A stretch of DNA of 64,000 nucleotides. Origin: Streptomyces sp. SLBN-31 (lineage in GTDB: Bacteria > Actinomycetota > Actinomycetes > Streptomycetales > Streptomycetaceae). This document shows positions 44,590 to 52,537 of this stretch, piece by piece. The DNA is taken from the NCBI RefSeq assembly GCF_006715395.1, contig NZ_VFNC01000001.1, positions 2,418,001-2,482,000 on the forward strand, in the 5' to 3' direction. The position numbers were made by a program, and so were the translations under genes. Below the pieces are notes generated by a model. The model ran no database searches. It had not been told where the DNA came from and was given only the letters and a program-made list of their open reading frames with translations. How positions within the stretch are numbered: the first letter of the stretch is position 1; each line of letters begins with the position of its first letter.

Positions 44590-45993
44590 TCAGTACTTCC
44601 AGCGGTAGGCCGCCGCCACCCACTCGTCGTCGTGCCCGTCGGCCGCCGCGATCTCCCCCTGCCGTACGGCGATCACGGCATCGGCGAGCACCGGCCCGAG
44701 CGCCGCCCGCAGCCGTTCGTCCTTGCGGAACTCCTCGACGGCCTCGGCGAGGGAGGCCGGCAGCCGCCGTACGTCCCGTGCCGCCGCATCCGCCGGGTCC
44801 AGGTGGGCCGGGTCGCCGGTGATCTCCTCCGGCAGCCGCAGCGAGCGGTTCACGCCGTCCAGTCCGGCCGCGATCACGCAACCGAGGGCGAGATACGGGT
44901 TCGCGGCCAGGTCGACCGGCTTGACCTCCAGGTTCGCCGCCTGTTCGCGCAGGCCCGCCGTGCCCGTGACGACCCGCACCGCCGCCTCGCGGGTCTCGCG
45001 GCCCCAGGCGGTGAACACCCCGGCCCACTGGGACGGTTTGAGGCGCAGATAGCTCGCCGGGCTCGGCGCGGTCACGGCCGTCAGGGCGGGCAGCCGGGCG
45101 AGGATGCCGGCCGCGAAGGACTCCGCGTCGGCCGTCATGCCGTGGCGGCCCCCGCCGCCGGAGTGCAGGTTGACTCCGTCGCGCCAGGCGGAGAGGTGGA
45201 GGTGGCCGCCGTTGCCGACGCCCTCGGCGAGGACGGCCGGGGAGAACGACACCACCAGACCGTGCCGGCCGGCCACCGCCCGGATCGTCTGCCGCGCCAG
45301 CACGCTGCGGTCGGCCGCCGCCACCGGGTCCAGCGCACCCACCGAGATCTCGAACTGCCCCGCGGCGTACTCGGGATGGATCTGTTCGACCTCCACGTCC
45401 TGCGCGGCCAGTGCCGCCAGCAGGTCGGCGGTGTAGTCGCTCAACTCGACCTGGCGGGTGGCACTGTAGGCGGGTCCGGTGGTCGCGGGCACGAACTCCC
45501 CGCCCGTCGCGGGCCCTTGACCCACGCTCCACTCGATCTCGATGCCCGCCTTGAACGACAGTCCCTGCCGTTCGGCGGCCTCGGCGACGATCCGGCGCAG
45601 GACCGTGCGACCGCACCCGGGGTGCGGCTCGCCCTCCTGCGTGATCCGGTCGACCGGGGCCCACGCCCAGCCGGGCTGCCCGGCCAGGACGACCAGGCGG
45701 TCGAGGTCGGGGTAGAGGCGCAGATCGCCGTCCGGGGAGCCGAGGACGTCCGTGGTGACGATGGAGTCGTTCGCCAGGAGGGTGTCGAACACCGGCGACA
45801 TGCCCACGCCCCAGGCCGACGCCGAGGCGAGCTTCTGCGTGGGGATCGTCTTGACCCGGCCGACGCCCGCGGTGTCGACGTAGGACAGCACGATGCCGTG
45901 CACGCCCCGCCCCGACAGCTCCTCGCTCATCGCGGCGGCCCGCTGCACTTCGCCGGGGCGCCCACCGGGGACGGGATCGGCAAGGGTGGTCAT
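44590..45993 (-). CDS. Glutamine-synthetase-like gamma-glutamyl ligase
   Basis: 467 residues of the GS superfamily: N-terminal beta-grasp (VHGIVLSYVDTAGVGRVKTIP), catalytic domain with KAGIEIEWSV (metal-binding Glu), VEQIHPEYAAGQFEISVG, NGGHLHLSAW, and NLEVKPVDLAANPYLALG (the NRTAxIRxP-type loop is replaced). These differences place it among GlnA3/GlnA4-like enzymes that glutamylate polyamines or ethanolamine, not true GS. Paired with the amidohydrolase downstream. ATG 45993 has GGAGGACGT upstream. Confidence 0.87.
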   Translation of the reverse strand: MTTLADPVPGGRPGEVQRAAAMSEELSGRGVHGIVLSYVDTAGVGRVKTIPTQKLASASAWGVGMSPVFDTLLANDSIVTTDVLGSPDGDLRLYPDLDRLVVLAGQPGWAWAPVDRITQEGEPHPGCGRTVLRRIVAEAAERQGLSFKAGIEIEWSVGQGPATGGEFVPATTGPAYSATRQVELSDYTADLLAALAAQDVEVEQIHPEYAAGQFEISVGALDPVAAADRSVLARQTIRAVAGRHGLVVSFSPAVLAEGVGNGGHLHLSAWRDGVNLHSGGGGRHGMTADAESFAAGILARLPALTAVTAPSPASYLRLKPSQWAGVFTAWGRETREAAVRVVTGTAGLREQAANLEVKPVDLAANPYLALGCVIAAGLDGVNRSLRLPEEITGDPAHLDPADAAARDVRRLPASLAEAVEEFRKDERLRAALGPVLADAVIAVRQGEIAAADGHDDEWVAAAYRWKY

Positions 45994-46033
45994 ACGTCCT
46001 CCTCGACGGACTCGGCCGGGCGGCTGCCGTGCG

Positions 46034-46846
46034 TCAGGGTTTCATGGCCACCGCGCCGAACTGCGGTACCACGGGGGGCGTTTCGGGCTCGGCACGCCAA
46101 CGGGAACACGACACCAGGCCCGGCTGAAGGATCTCCAGACCCTCGAAGAAGGCGGCGATGTCCTCGCCGCTGCGGGCGGTGATCGGCGGGGTGGCGTTCT
46201 CGTTCCAGAACTCCATCGCCGGGATCTGGCCGGCGCCGCCGAGGTCGTCGTCGAAGGTGGGGTGGGTCAGCACGAGGTAACTGCCGGACGGGACCGCCGC
46301 CATGACCTCGCGCACGATCCGCCGCGCCTTGTCCACGTCCAGCACGAAGTTGAGGATGCCGAGCATCATCACCGCGACCGGCGCGGTGAGGTCCAGGGTG
46401 CGCGCGGCGCGTTCCAGGATCGCGGCCGGGTCGTGCACATCGGCGTCGATGTAGTCGGTCACCCCGCCGGGTGTGCTGGTCAGCAGGGTGCGGGCGTGCG
46501 CGAGCACGATGGGGTCGTTGTCGACGTAGACGATCCGGGCGTCGGGGGCGATGCGCTGGGCGATCTCGTGGGTGTTGTCCACGGTGGGCAGCCCGGTGCC
46601 GATGTCCAGGAACTGCCGCACCCCGCGCTCCTCGGTGAGGAAGCGCACCGCCCGGCCCAGGAACCAGCGGTCCGCGCGGGCGATGTCCCGGATGATCGGG
46701 AACATCCCGGCGACGTGCTCACCGACCTGCTGGTCGACCTCGTAGTTGTCCTTGCCGCCGATCCAGTAGTTCCACACGCGCGCGTTGTGCGCCACACCGG
46801 TGTTCAGCCGTGCCGACCCGCTCGACGGGGTGTGGCTCTCACTCAC
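46034..46846 (-). CDS. DUF574-family SAM-dependent methyltransferase
   Basis: 270 residues: LNTGVAHNARVWNYWIGGKDNYEVDQQVGEHVAGMFP is the DUF574 entry, QFLDIGTGLPTVDNTHEIAQ contains the SAM-binding glycine motif, and YVDNDPIVLAHARTLL the acidic loop. The family is multiplied in Streptomyces; some members are developmental-regulator targets. Substrate unknown. Upstream (46901-46941) are three TGATCA palindromes. Confidence 0.9.
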   Translation of the reverse strand: MSESHTPSSGSARLNTGVAHNARVWNYWIGGKDNYEVDQQVGEHVAGMFPIIRDIARADRWFLGRAVRFLTEERGVRQFLDIGTGLPTVDNTHEIAQRIAPDARIVYVDNDPIVLAHARTLLTSTPGGVTDYIDADVHDPAAILERAARTLDLTAPVAVMMLGILNFVLDVDKARRIVREVMAAVPSGSYLVLTHPTFDDDLGGAGQIPAMEFWNENATPPITARSGEDIAAFFEGLEILQPGLVSCSRWRAEPETPPVVPQFGAVAMKP

Positions 46847-46900
46847 GACTCAGCTCCTTCTCGCACCGCCTGCGGTCGTCGCCGCCATTGTGCCGCCCGG

Positions 46901-46945
46901 TGATCACGCTGTCCCGGGAATCGGCTGATCAGGTGTGATCAGGTG
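46901..46945. repeat. TGATCA sites and 10-bp tandem repeat before the methyltransferase gene
   Basis: TGATCA occurs at 46901, 46926 and 46936. The last two form a perfect 10-bp tandem repeat, TGATCAGGTG (46926-46945). The stretch is upstream of the methyltransferase start and downstream of the lipoprotein stop. Confidence 0.75.
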
Positions 46946-46969
46946 TGCGGAATCGGCCGGTTCGATCCG

Positions 46970-47794
46970 TCAGGCGTTGTGCCCGGGGCCGGGCGCGGGC
47001 GTCTTGCCCGCATTGACCTGCTTGAGCCGCTGGGCGCCCTCGCGCACCGCCAGCTCCAGGGAGGCGTGCTCGCCGCCCGCGAGACCGCCGGCGGTGACCG
47101 TGATGGCGTCGTTGCCCACGCGCACGGCGGCCACGTCCAGGGTGAGCGTGGCGGGCTCGCCGTTCGCGGTGCCCTGCACCACCACGCGCAGCCCCTGCCG
47201 GGCGTCGCCCTGGTTGGGCACGGAGGAGGTCGTCACCTGCACGGTCCGCTTGCCGCCCTTGGCGTCGGTCGCGGTGAACTGGTCGCACTTGACCGGCAGC
47301 GACTTCATCCAGCCCAGCGCGGCGCTCAGCCGGACCGGGTTGTAGGCGGCGACCTGGTACAGGAGGCGGGAGTCGCCCTGTTCGAAGCCGGTCAGCGCGT
47401 TCGCGCCGGACGGCCTGCCCAGCAGGTCGTCGTCGTAGAGCGAGTCCATGAGCCGCTGGCAGTCGGCGGCGTCCGCCTTGGCGGTGAGGAAATCGGCCAC
47501 GTCGACCTTCCCCACCAGAAGGGTGTCGCCCCAGGACGCGGCGGTCTTCACCTGGTTCCAGTCACCCTCCAGGTTCGTCTCGGTGATCAGCGCGGCCCGC
47601 GCCCCGGCCTCGGTGAGCCGGGCTCCCGGTGTCGGACTGGTACGGCCTTCCTCGGCGAGCGGCGAGCCGGCAACGTCGGAGGCCGCGGCACCACCACCGT
47701 CACCGTCGCTCGAACACGCCGCGAGCGCCAGCAGCGCACCGAGGGACAGAGCCGACGCGAGCACACGGACGGGCCGGGACGGACGACGGGACAT
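46970..47794 (-). CDS. Putative lipoprotein
   Basis: 274 residues with a type II signal peptide ending LLALAAC, lipidated at C27, then a Ser/Gly/Asp-rich linker (SSDGDGGGAAASD). The rest is a mixed alpha/beta extracytoplasmic domain with two Cys (in ADCQRL and VKCDQF) that may pair. Anchored to the outer face of the membrane. No recognised family. A three-unit 14-bp repeat lies just upstream of the start. Confidence 0.85.
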   Translation of the reverse strand: MSRRPSRPVRVLASALSLGALLALAACSSDGDGGGAAASDVAGSPLAEEGRTSPTPGARLTEAGARAALITETNLEGDWNQVKTAASWGDTLLVGKVDVADFLTAKADAADCQRLMDSLYDDDLLGRPSGANALTGFEQGDSRLLYQVAAYNPVRLSAALGWMKSLPVKCDQFTATDAKGGKRTVQVTTSSVPNQGDARQGLRVVVQGTANGEPATLTLDVAAVRVGNDAITVTAGGLAGGEHASLELAVREGAQRLKQVNAGKTPAPGPGHNA

Positions 47795-47806
47795 GGCGTG
47801 GCCTCC

Positions 47807-47848
47807 TGGGCGGGCGCGGCTGGGCGGGCGCGGCTGGGCGGGCGCGGT
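47807..47848. repeat. 14-bp tandem repeat x3 upstream of the lipoprotein gene
   Basis: TGGGCGGGCGCGGC at 47807 and 47821 and TGGGCGGGCGCGGT at 47835, in the 5' leader of the lipoprotein gene (start 47794, minus strand). Confidence 0.9.
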
Positions 47849-48054
47849 TTCCCTTCAGCGCACCACCGGCCCGTGCGGCCCACCAGCGCACCGGCGCGTA
47901 CGGGTGACCCGGCGGACGGACCTCCACCCGCCCGGCTACCCGCCAGTACCCCCGCCCTGTGACGGACGGAACACCTGGGGTAAGGTCCCACCGGTCCACA
48001 ACCACCCGCAGGCCGCGGGCCGTTACGGGCAGTGTCGAAGGGGGCGCCGCAGCC

Positions 48055-49467
48055 ATGGAATTCCACGTGGTCGACCACGAGCACGCGACACCGGACGACA
48101 CTCCGCTGGAGGACCTCGCTCCCCAGCCCCTGCTGACCCGCGACTACGAGATACGCCCCGCGCTCGTCTACGAGCGGCTGCGCGACCGCCACGGCCCCGT
48201 CGCCCCGGTCGACCTGCTGGGCGTGCCCGCCTGGCTGGTGCTGGGCTACCGCGAGTCGCTGCGGGTGCTCCAGGACGACGACGCCTGGCCCAAGGGCCTG
48301 GAGAACTGGCGCGCCCGGACGGAGGGCCGGGTGCCCGCCGACTGGCCGCTGGCCCCCTCCCTCGAGGTCAACCACGTACTGATCCAGGGCGGCGAGGGCT
48401 ACCGCGACCTGCGCACCGCCTGGGACGCCGCGCTGCGCCCCTTCCAGGACCCGCGCCGCCCGCTGGCCAAGCGGCTGCGCACGGCCGTCACCGGGTACGC
48501 CGACGAGCTGATCGCCCTCCTGGCGCAGGGCGGCGGCAGTGGCCACGCCGATCTGTCGGCGCAGTTCTCCCGTCCGCTGCCGCTGATGGCGGCGAGCCAC
48601 CTGCTCGGCTTCCCCGGCTCCCAGGGCGACGAGGCCCTGATGGACATGTGGCGGATCCTGGACGCCGGCCCCGACGCCGGGCCCGCCCTGGAGCGGCTGC
48701 TGGTGACGCTCACCGACCTCGCCGCCGCCAAGACCGCGAAGCCGGGCGACGACTTCCCCTCCCACCTGCTCGCCGCCCATCCGGACCTCACGGTCGACGA
48801 GCTGGCCCGCGAGCTGTTCATGCTGCTCGGCATGACCTCCGACCACGTCGGCATCCTCATCTCCAACACCGTCGTCGAGGTCATCTGCGGGGACAGCGCG
48901 GGCGGGGTGCGCACCACCCTGTCCGCCGGAATGGTCCGCGAGACCATGAACCGGGTCGTCATGCGCAAGCCGCCCCTGGTCAACTTCGTGCCGCGGTTCG
49001 CGGCCGAGGACACGACGCTGGGCGACTACGTGATCCGGGCCGGCGATCCGGTGTGGGTCTCAGCCGCCGCCGCCCACGCCGACCCCCTGTTCGCCGGGCA
49101 GATGACCCCGGACTCCAACATCAGCAGCCGGGCGCACCTGGCATGGGGAGCGGGCCGGCGCCAGTGCCCCGCCCGGGAACTGGCCTCGACCATCGCGATG
49201 GCCGGCGTCAGCCGCGTCTTCGAGCGCTTCGCCCACCTGGAACTCGCCCTCCCGGTCGACCAACTCCCCTGGCGCTCGTCGCCGTTCATGCGCGGGCTGC
49301 GGTCCCTGCCGGTGCGGTACGAACTCGCCGGGCCCGTGCCCGGGCCGGCGCCGCGGACGGAGATCGCCGTGCCGTCGGCGGACGTACCGCAGGGTGTCGA
49401 GCACGGCGCCCGGCGCCGCTCGTCGCTGTGGCGCTACCTGGCCGGACTGATCCGGTCGAACAACTGA
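48055..49467 (+). CDS. Cytochrome P450, atypical (CYP157-like, lacks ExxR)
   Basis: 470 residues. The haem-binding loop is LAWGAGRRQCPAREL with C371; the usual CxG after the Cys is C-P-A. The K-helix ExxR cannot be found in register: counting back from PRFAAED the Glu position is Val (VVMR). The I-helix segment is LGMTSDHVG. The start TRDYEIRPALVYERLRDRHGPVAPVDLLGVPAWLVLGYRE resembles CYP157 proteins, known from conservons and reported to lack ExxR. ATG 48055 was chosen for domain fit. It stands alone, away from the conservon at 7.7 kb. Confidence 0.85.
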   Translation: MEFHVVDHEHATPDDTPLEDLAPQPLLTRDYEIRPALVYERLRDRHGPVAPVDLLGVPAWLVLGYRESLRVLQDDDAWPKGLENWRARTEGRVPADWPLAPSLEVNHVLIQGGEGYRDLRTAWDAALRPFQDPRRPLAKRLRTAVTGYADELIALLAQGGGSGHADLSAQFSRPLPLMAASHLLGFPGSQGDEALMDMWRILDAGPDAGPALERLLVTLTDLAAAKTAKPGDDFPSHLLAAHPDLTVDELARELFMLLGMTSDHVGILISNTVVEVICGDSAGGVRTTLSAGMVRETMNRVVMRKPPLVNFVPRFAAEDTTLGDYVIRAGDPVWVSAAAAHADPLFAGQMTPDSNISSRAHLAWGAGRRQCPARELASTIAMAGVSRVFERFAHLELALPVDQLPWRSSPFMRGLRSLPVRYELAGPVPGPAPRTEIAVPSADVPQGVEHGARRRSSLWRYLAGLIRSNN

Positions 49468-49544
49468 TCCGGTCGGCTCGCGTAGGGTGGCGGGACCGCC
49501 GCACACCCTCCGGCGCCCCGGCGCGCCCCGACCGGAAGCAGGTC

Positions 49545-50399
49545 ATGACCTCCGCCTCCACGCCCCAGGCCACCGTCCCCGACCCGCCCGCCGGCCGTGC
49601 CGACATCCGTCTGGTCGTCACCGACATGGACGGCACGCTCCTCGACGACGCGGGCCGCGTCCCGCCCGGGCTGTGGGACACGCTGGCCGAACTGCGCCGG
49701 CGCGGAGTGCTGTTCAGCCCGGCGAGCGGACGCCAGTACGCCACGCTGGCCCGGCAGTTCGCCGACGTGGCCGAGGGCATGATGTTCATCGCCGAGAACG
49801 GCACCTACGTGGTCCGCGACGGCGTAGAACTCAGCTCCGACCCGCTGGCCCCCGGCGTCGCCGCCCGCGTGGTGCAGTCCGTACGGCGGCTGGTGGCCGA
49901 GGGCGTGGACGTCGGCGCCGTCGTCTGCGGCAAGCGGTCCGCCTACGTCGAGCGGAGCGACGAGGCGTTCCTGGCCGAGGTGCGCAAGTACTACGTCGAG
50001 CACCGGGTCGTGGAGGACGCCACCGCCCTCGACGACGACGTGATCAAGGTGGCCCTCTTCGACTTCGGCTCCGCCGCGCGCACCACAGCCCCCGCCCTGG
50101 CGCCGTTCGCCGACACCCACCAGGTCGTCGTCTCCGGCGAGCACTGGGTCGACGTCATGAACAGCACCGCCAACAAGGGCAGCGCCCTGCGCCGCCTGCA
50201 GCGGGCGCTCGGTGTCACCCCCGCCCAGACCATGGTGTTCGGCGACTACCTCAACGACCTGGAGATGCTGGACGCCGCCGAGTGGTCCTTCGCCATGGCG
50301 GGCGCCCACCCGGACGTCATCGCCCGCGCCCGCCACCTGGCCCCGTCCAACAACGACAACGGCGTGCTCCGCACGATCGCCCGCGTCCTGGGTCTCTGA
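49545..50399 (+). CDS. Cof-type HAD-IIB phosphatase
   Basis: 284 residues. HAD motif I is VVTDMDGTLLD (nucleophile Asp), motif II is FSPASGR, motif III K in NSTANKGSALRRL, and motif IV GDYLNDLEML. The IIB cap lies between II and III. Such enzymes dephosphorylate sugar phosphates or flavin/PLP phosphates. GGAAGCAGGTC precedes ATG 49545. Lies 77 bp after the P450 and 70 bp before the XRE-cupin gene. Confidence 0.92.
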   Translation: MTSASTPQATVPDPPAGRADIRLVVTDMDGTLLDDAGRVPPGLWDTLAELRRRGVLFSPASGRQYATLARQFADVAEGMMFIAENGTYVVRDGVELSSDPLAPGVAARVVQSVRRLVAEGVDVGAVVCGKRSAYVERSDEAFLAEVRKYYVEHRVVEDATALDDDVIKVALFDFGSAARTTAPALAPFADTHQVVVSGEHWVDVMNSTANKGSALRRLQRALGVTPAQTMVFGDYLNDLEMLDAAEWSFAMAGAHPDVIARARHLAPSNNDNGVLRTIARVLGL

Positions 50400-50469
50400 G
50401 CCCCTGGTGCCGCGGTCGGCCCAGACTGTTCAATGGGGCTGCACATCTCCGGCCGCGAGAGGAGCCGCC

Positions 50470-51126
50470 GTGTCCGCCGCCGCCGTGCCGCCCGTCGGCG
50501 CGCGCATCAGACAGGCGCGCCTGGCCAAAGGCGTGAGCCTGCGCGCCCTCGCCCGGGAGATCGGGGTCTCCGCGAGCCTGGTCTCCCAGATCGAGACCGG
50601 CAAGAGCCAGCCGTCGGTGAGCACGCTGTACGCCATCACGACGGCGCTGTCGATCTCCGTCGAGTCGCTCTTCGACGCGTACGAGGGGCAGGCCGCCGCG
50701 GCCCCGGCGGCAGCGGCCTCGGCGGTGCCCGATACCGTCCTGCACGCCCTCGCGGCCTTCGCCGCCGACCCGGGCCGCCGGATAGGACCGCTGGTCGCGG
50801 AGGGGGAGCGCGAGACGCTGGAGCTGGACTCCGGTGTGGTGTGGGAACGGCTCGGCCATGTCCCCGGCACCGACGTCGACTTCCTGCTGGTGACCTACCG
50901 GCCCGGCGGTGCCTCCTCCGGCTCCGGCGGCCTGATGCGGCACGCGGGCACCGAGTACGGCTACCTGACCTCCGGCGAACTCGTGCTCACCCTCGGTTTC
51001 GACGAGTACACCCTGCGCCCCGGCGACGCCGTCTGCTTCGAGTCGACCACCCCGCACCGCTACCGCAACGACGGCACCGAGCCGGCCGTGGGCGTGTGGT
51101 TCGTGTTCAGCGAGGGCGTTCGGTAG
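50470..51126 (+). CDS. XRE-family regulator with C-terminal cupin
   Basis: 218 residues. XRE HTH (about 9-63; IRQARLAKGVSLRALAREIGVSASLVSQIETGKSQPSVSTLYAITTALSISVESLF), Ala-rich linker, and a C-terminal cupin (HAGTEYGYLTSGELVLTLGFDEYTLRPGDAVCFESTTPHRYRN). It is a PuuR-like, ligand-responsive repressor. GTG 50470 is preceded by GAGGAGCC. It is followed, after a triple repeat containing a palindrome and a TTGACA, by the M24 operon, its probable target. Confidence 0.92.
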   Translation: MSAAAVPPVGARIRQARLAKGVSLRALAREIGVSASLVSQIETGKSQPSVSTLYAITTALSISVESLFDAYEGQAAAAPAAAASAVPDTVLHALAAFAADPGRRIGPLVAEGERETLELDSGVVWERLGHVPGTDVDFLLVTYRPGGASSGSGGLMRHAGTEYGYLTSGELVLTLGFDEYTLRPGDAVCFESTTPHRYRNDGTEPAVGVWFVFSEGVR

Positions 51127-51168
51127 CACCCGGTGTTCGGTAGCACCGGTGTTCAGTAACACTTGACA
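51118..51168 (+). promoter_or_regulatory. Triplicated element, palindrome and -35 box of the catabolic operon
   Basis: GTTCGGTAGCACC occurs at 51118 and 51135, with a diverged third copy at 51151 (GTTCAGTAACAC). The third is the core of the palindrome GTGTT-CAGT-AACAC (51149-51162), immediately followed by TTGACA (51163-51168). The first unit contains the regulator's stop codon. A site for the XRE-cupin repressor is inferred. The -10 is not clear. Confidence 0.65.
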
Positions 51169-51211
51169 CCCGTGCCGTGCGGACGTTCACTCCGAAGTGG
51201 GGGTGGTCGCC

Positions 51212-52537
51212 ATGGCGATCCGCACATACGGCCCGAACGCCGTCGACTGGGAAGAGCGCGTCGACCTGGACCGGCTGCGCAAAGAGCGCCTGTCCCGGCT
51301 GCACGAGACCCTGAACCGCTCCTCGCTGGGCGCCGTGCTCAGCTTCGACTTCGCCAACATCCGCTACATGACCGCTACGCACATCGGCACCTGGGCGATG
51401 GACAAGCTGATCCGCTTCGCCCTGCTGGTGCGCGGCGGCGAACCCGTCGTCTGGGACTTCGGCTCCGCCGCCCGCCACCACCAGCTCTACAACCCATGGC
51501 TCGACTACAGCGACGGCAAGGGCGGCCCGCCCACCGGCGCCCGCGCCGGGATCTCCACCCTGCGCGGCGCCTTCCACCCGGACGCCGGGATCGCCGAGGA
51601 GGTGGCCCGCAAGATCGCCACCGAACTGCGCGAACACGGCCTCGCGAACGAACCGCTCGGCATCGACGTCGCCGAGATGCCGGTCCTGGCCGCCCTGCGC
51701 GCCGAGGGCATCGACGTCGTCGACGGCCAGCAGGTCTTCCTGGAGGCCCGACGCACCAAGACCCGCGACGAGATCTCCCTGCTCACCCAGGCCTGCGCGA
51801 TGGTCGACGCCGCCTACGAGGAGCTGTACGGGTATCTGAGGCCGGGAGTGCGCGAGAACGAATGCGTCGGACTCGTCAGCAAGGTCCTCTACGACCTCGG
51901 CAGCGAGTACGTCGAAGGCGTCAACGCCATCTCCGGCGAACGCTGTTCACCCCACCCGCACGTCTACAGCGACCGCCTGATCCGCCCTGGCGACCCGGCC
52001 TTCTTCGACATCCTGCACAGCCACCTCGGCTACCGCACCTGCTACTACCGCACCTTCGCCGTCGGCAGCGCCTCCCGCGCCCAGCGCGACGCCTACGTCC
52101 GGTGCCGGGAGTACATGGACGAGGCCATCGCCCTCGTCCGCCCCGGTGCGACCACCGCCGACATCGTCCAGGTCTGGCCGCGCGCCGAGGAGTTCGGCTT
52201 CGCCGACGAGACGGCCGCCTTCGCCCTCCAGTACGGCCACGGGGTGGGCCTGTCGATCTGGGAGAAGCCCATCTTCAGCCGCCTGGTCTCCCTCGACCAC
52301 CCCGAAGTCCTCGAAGAGGGCATGGTGTTCGCCCTGGAGACCTACTGGCCGGCCGCCGACGGCTGGTCCGCCGCCCGCATCGAGGAGGAGCTGGCCGTCA
52401 CCGCCGACGGCTGCGAGGTCATCACCAAGTTCCCCGCCGAGGAACTGCTCGTCGCGGGCCGCAAGTACTGGACGGTCGGCGGTGAGCTGAACACCCGCCG
52501 CGAGTCCCAGTCCCACCTCAACACCCGGGACCGCTGA
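51212..52537 (+). CDS. M24/creatinase-fold hydrolase with altered metal site
   Basis: 441 residues. An N-terminal creatinase domain (about 25-170) precedes the pita-bread M24 domain. The usual metal ligands are D, D, H, E, E; here D266 (FFDILHSH), H343 (YGHGVG), the Glu of FALETYW and the Glu of IEEEL are seen, but the second Asp is C277 (GYRTCYYRTF instead of GYxSDxTRTF). This makes it unlikely to be a normal Xaa-Pro peptidase and compatible with M24 enzymes cleaving other C-N bonds (creatinase, ectoine hydrolase). ATG 51212 has GGGGGTGG upstream; GTG 51197 is an alternative. First gene of the operon. Confidence 0.87.
   Translation: MAIRTYGPNAVDWEERVDLDRLRKERLSRLHETLNRSSLGAVLSFDFANIRYMTATHIGTWAMDKLIRFALLVRGGEPVVWDFGSAARHHQLYNPWLDYSDGKGGPPTGARAGISTLRGAFHPDAGIAEEVARKIATELREHGLANEPLGIDVAEMPVLAALRAEGIDVVDGQQVFLEARRTKTRDEISLLTQACAMVDAAYEELYGYLRPGVRENECVGLVSKVLYDLGSEYVEGVNAISGERCSPHPHVYSDRLIRPGDPAFFDILHSHLGYRTCYYRTFAVGSASRAQRDAYVRCREYMDEAIALVRPGATTADIVQVWPRAEEFGFADETAAFALQYGHGVGLSIWEKPIFSRLVSLDHPEVLEEGMVFALETYWPAADGWSAARIEEELAVTADGCEVITKFPAEELLVAGRKYWTVGGELNTRRESQSHLNTRDR

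Noticed and set aside
51212..52537. Annotation as ordinary Xaa-Pro aminopeptidase
   Set aside because: One of the five canonical metal ligands is Cys and the context is a small-molecule catabolic operon.
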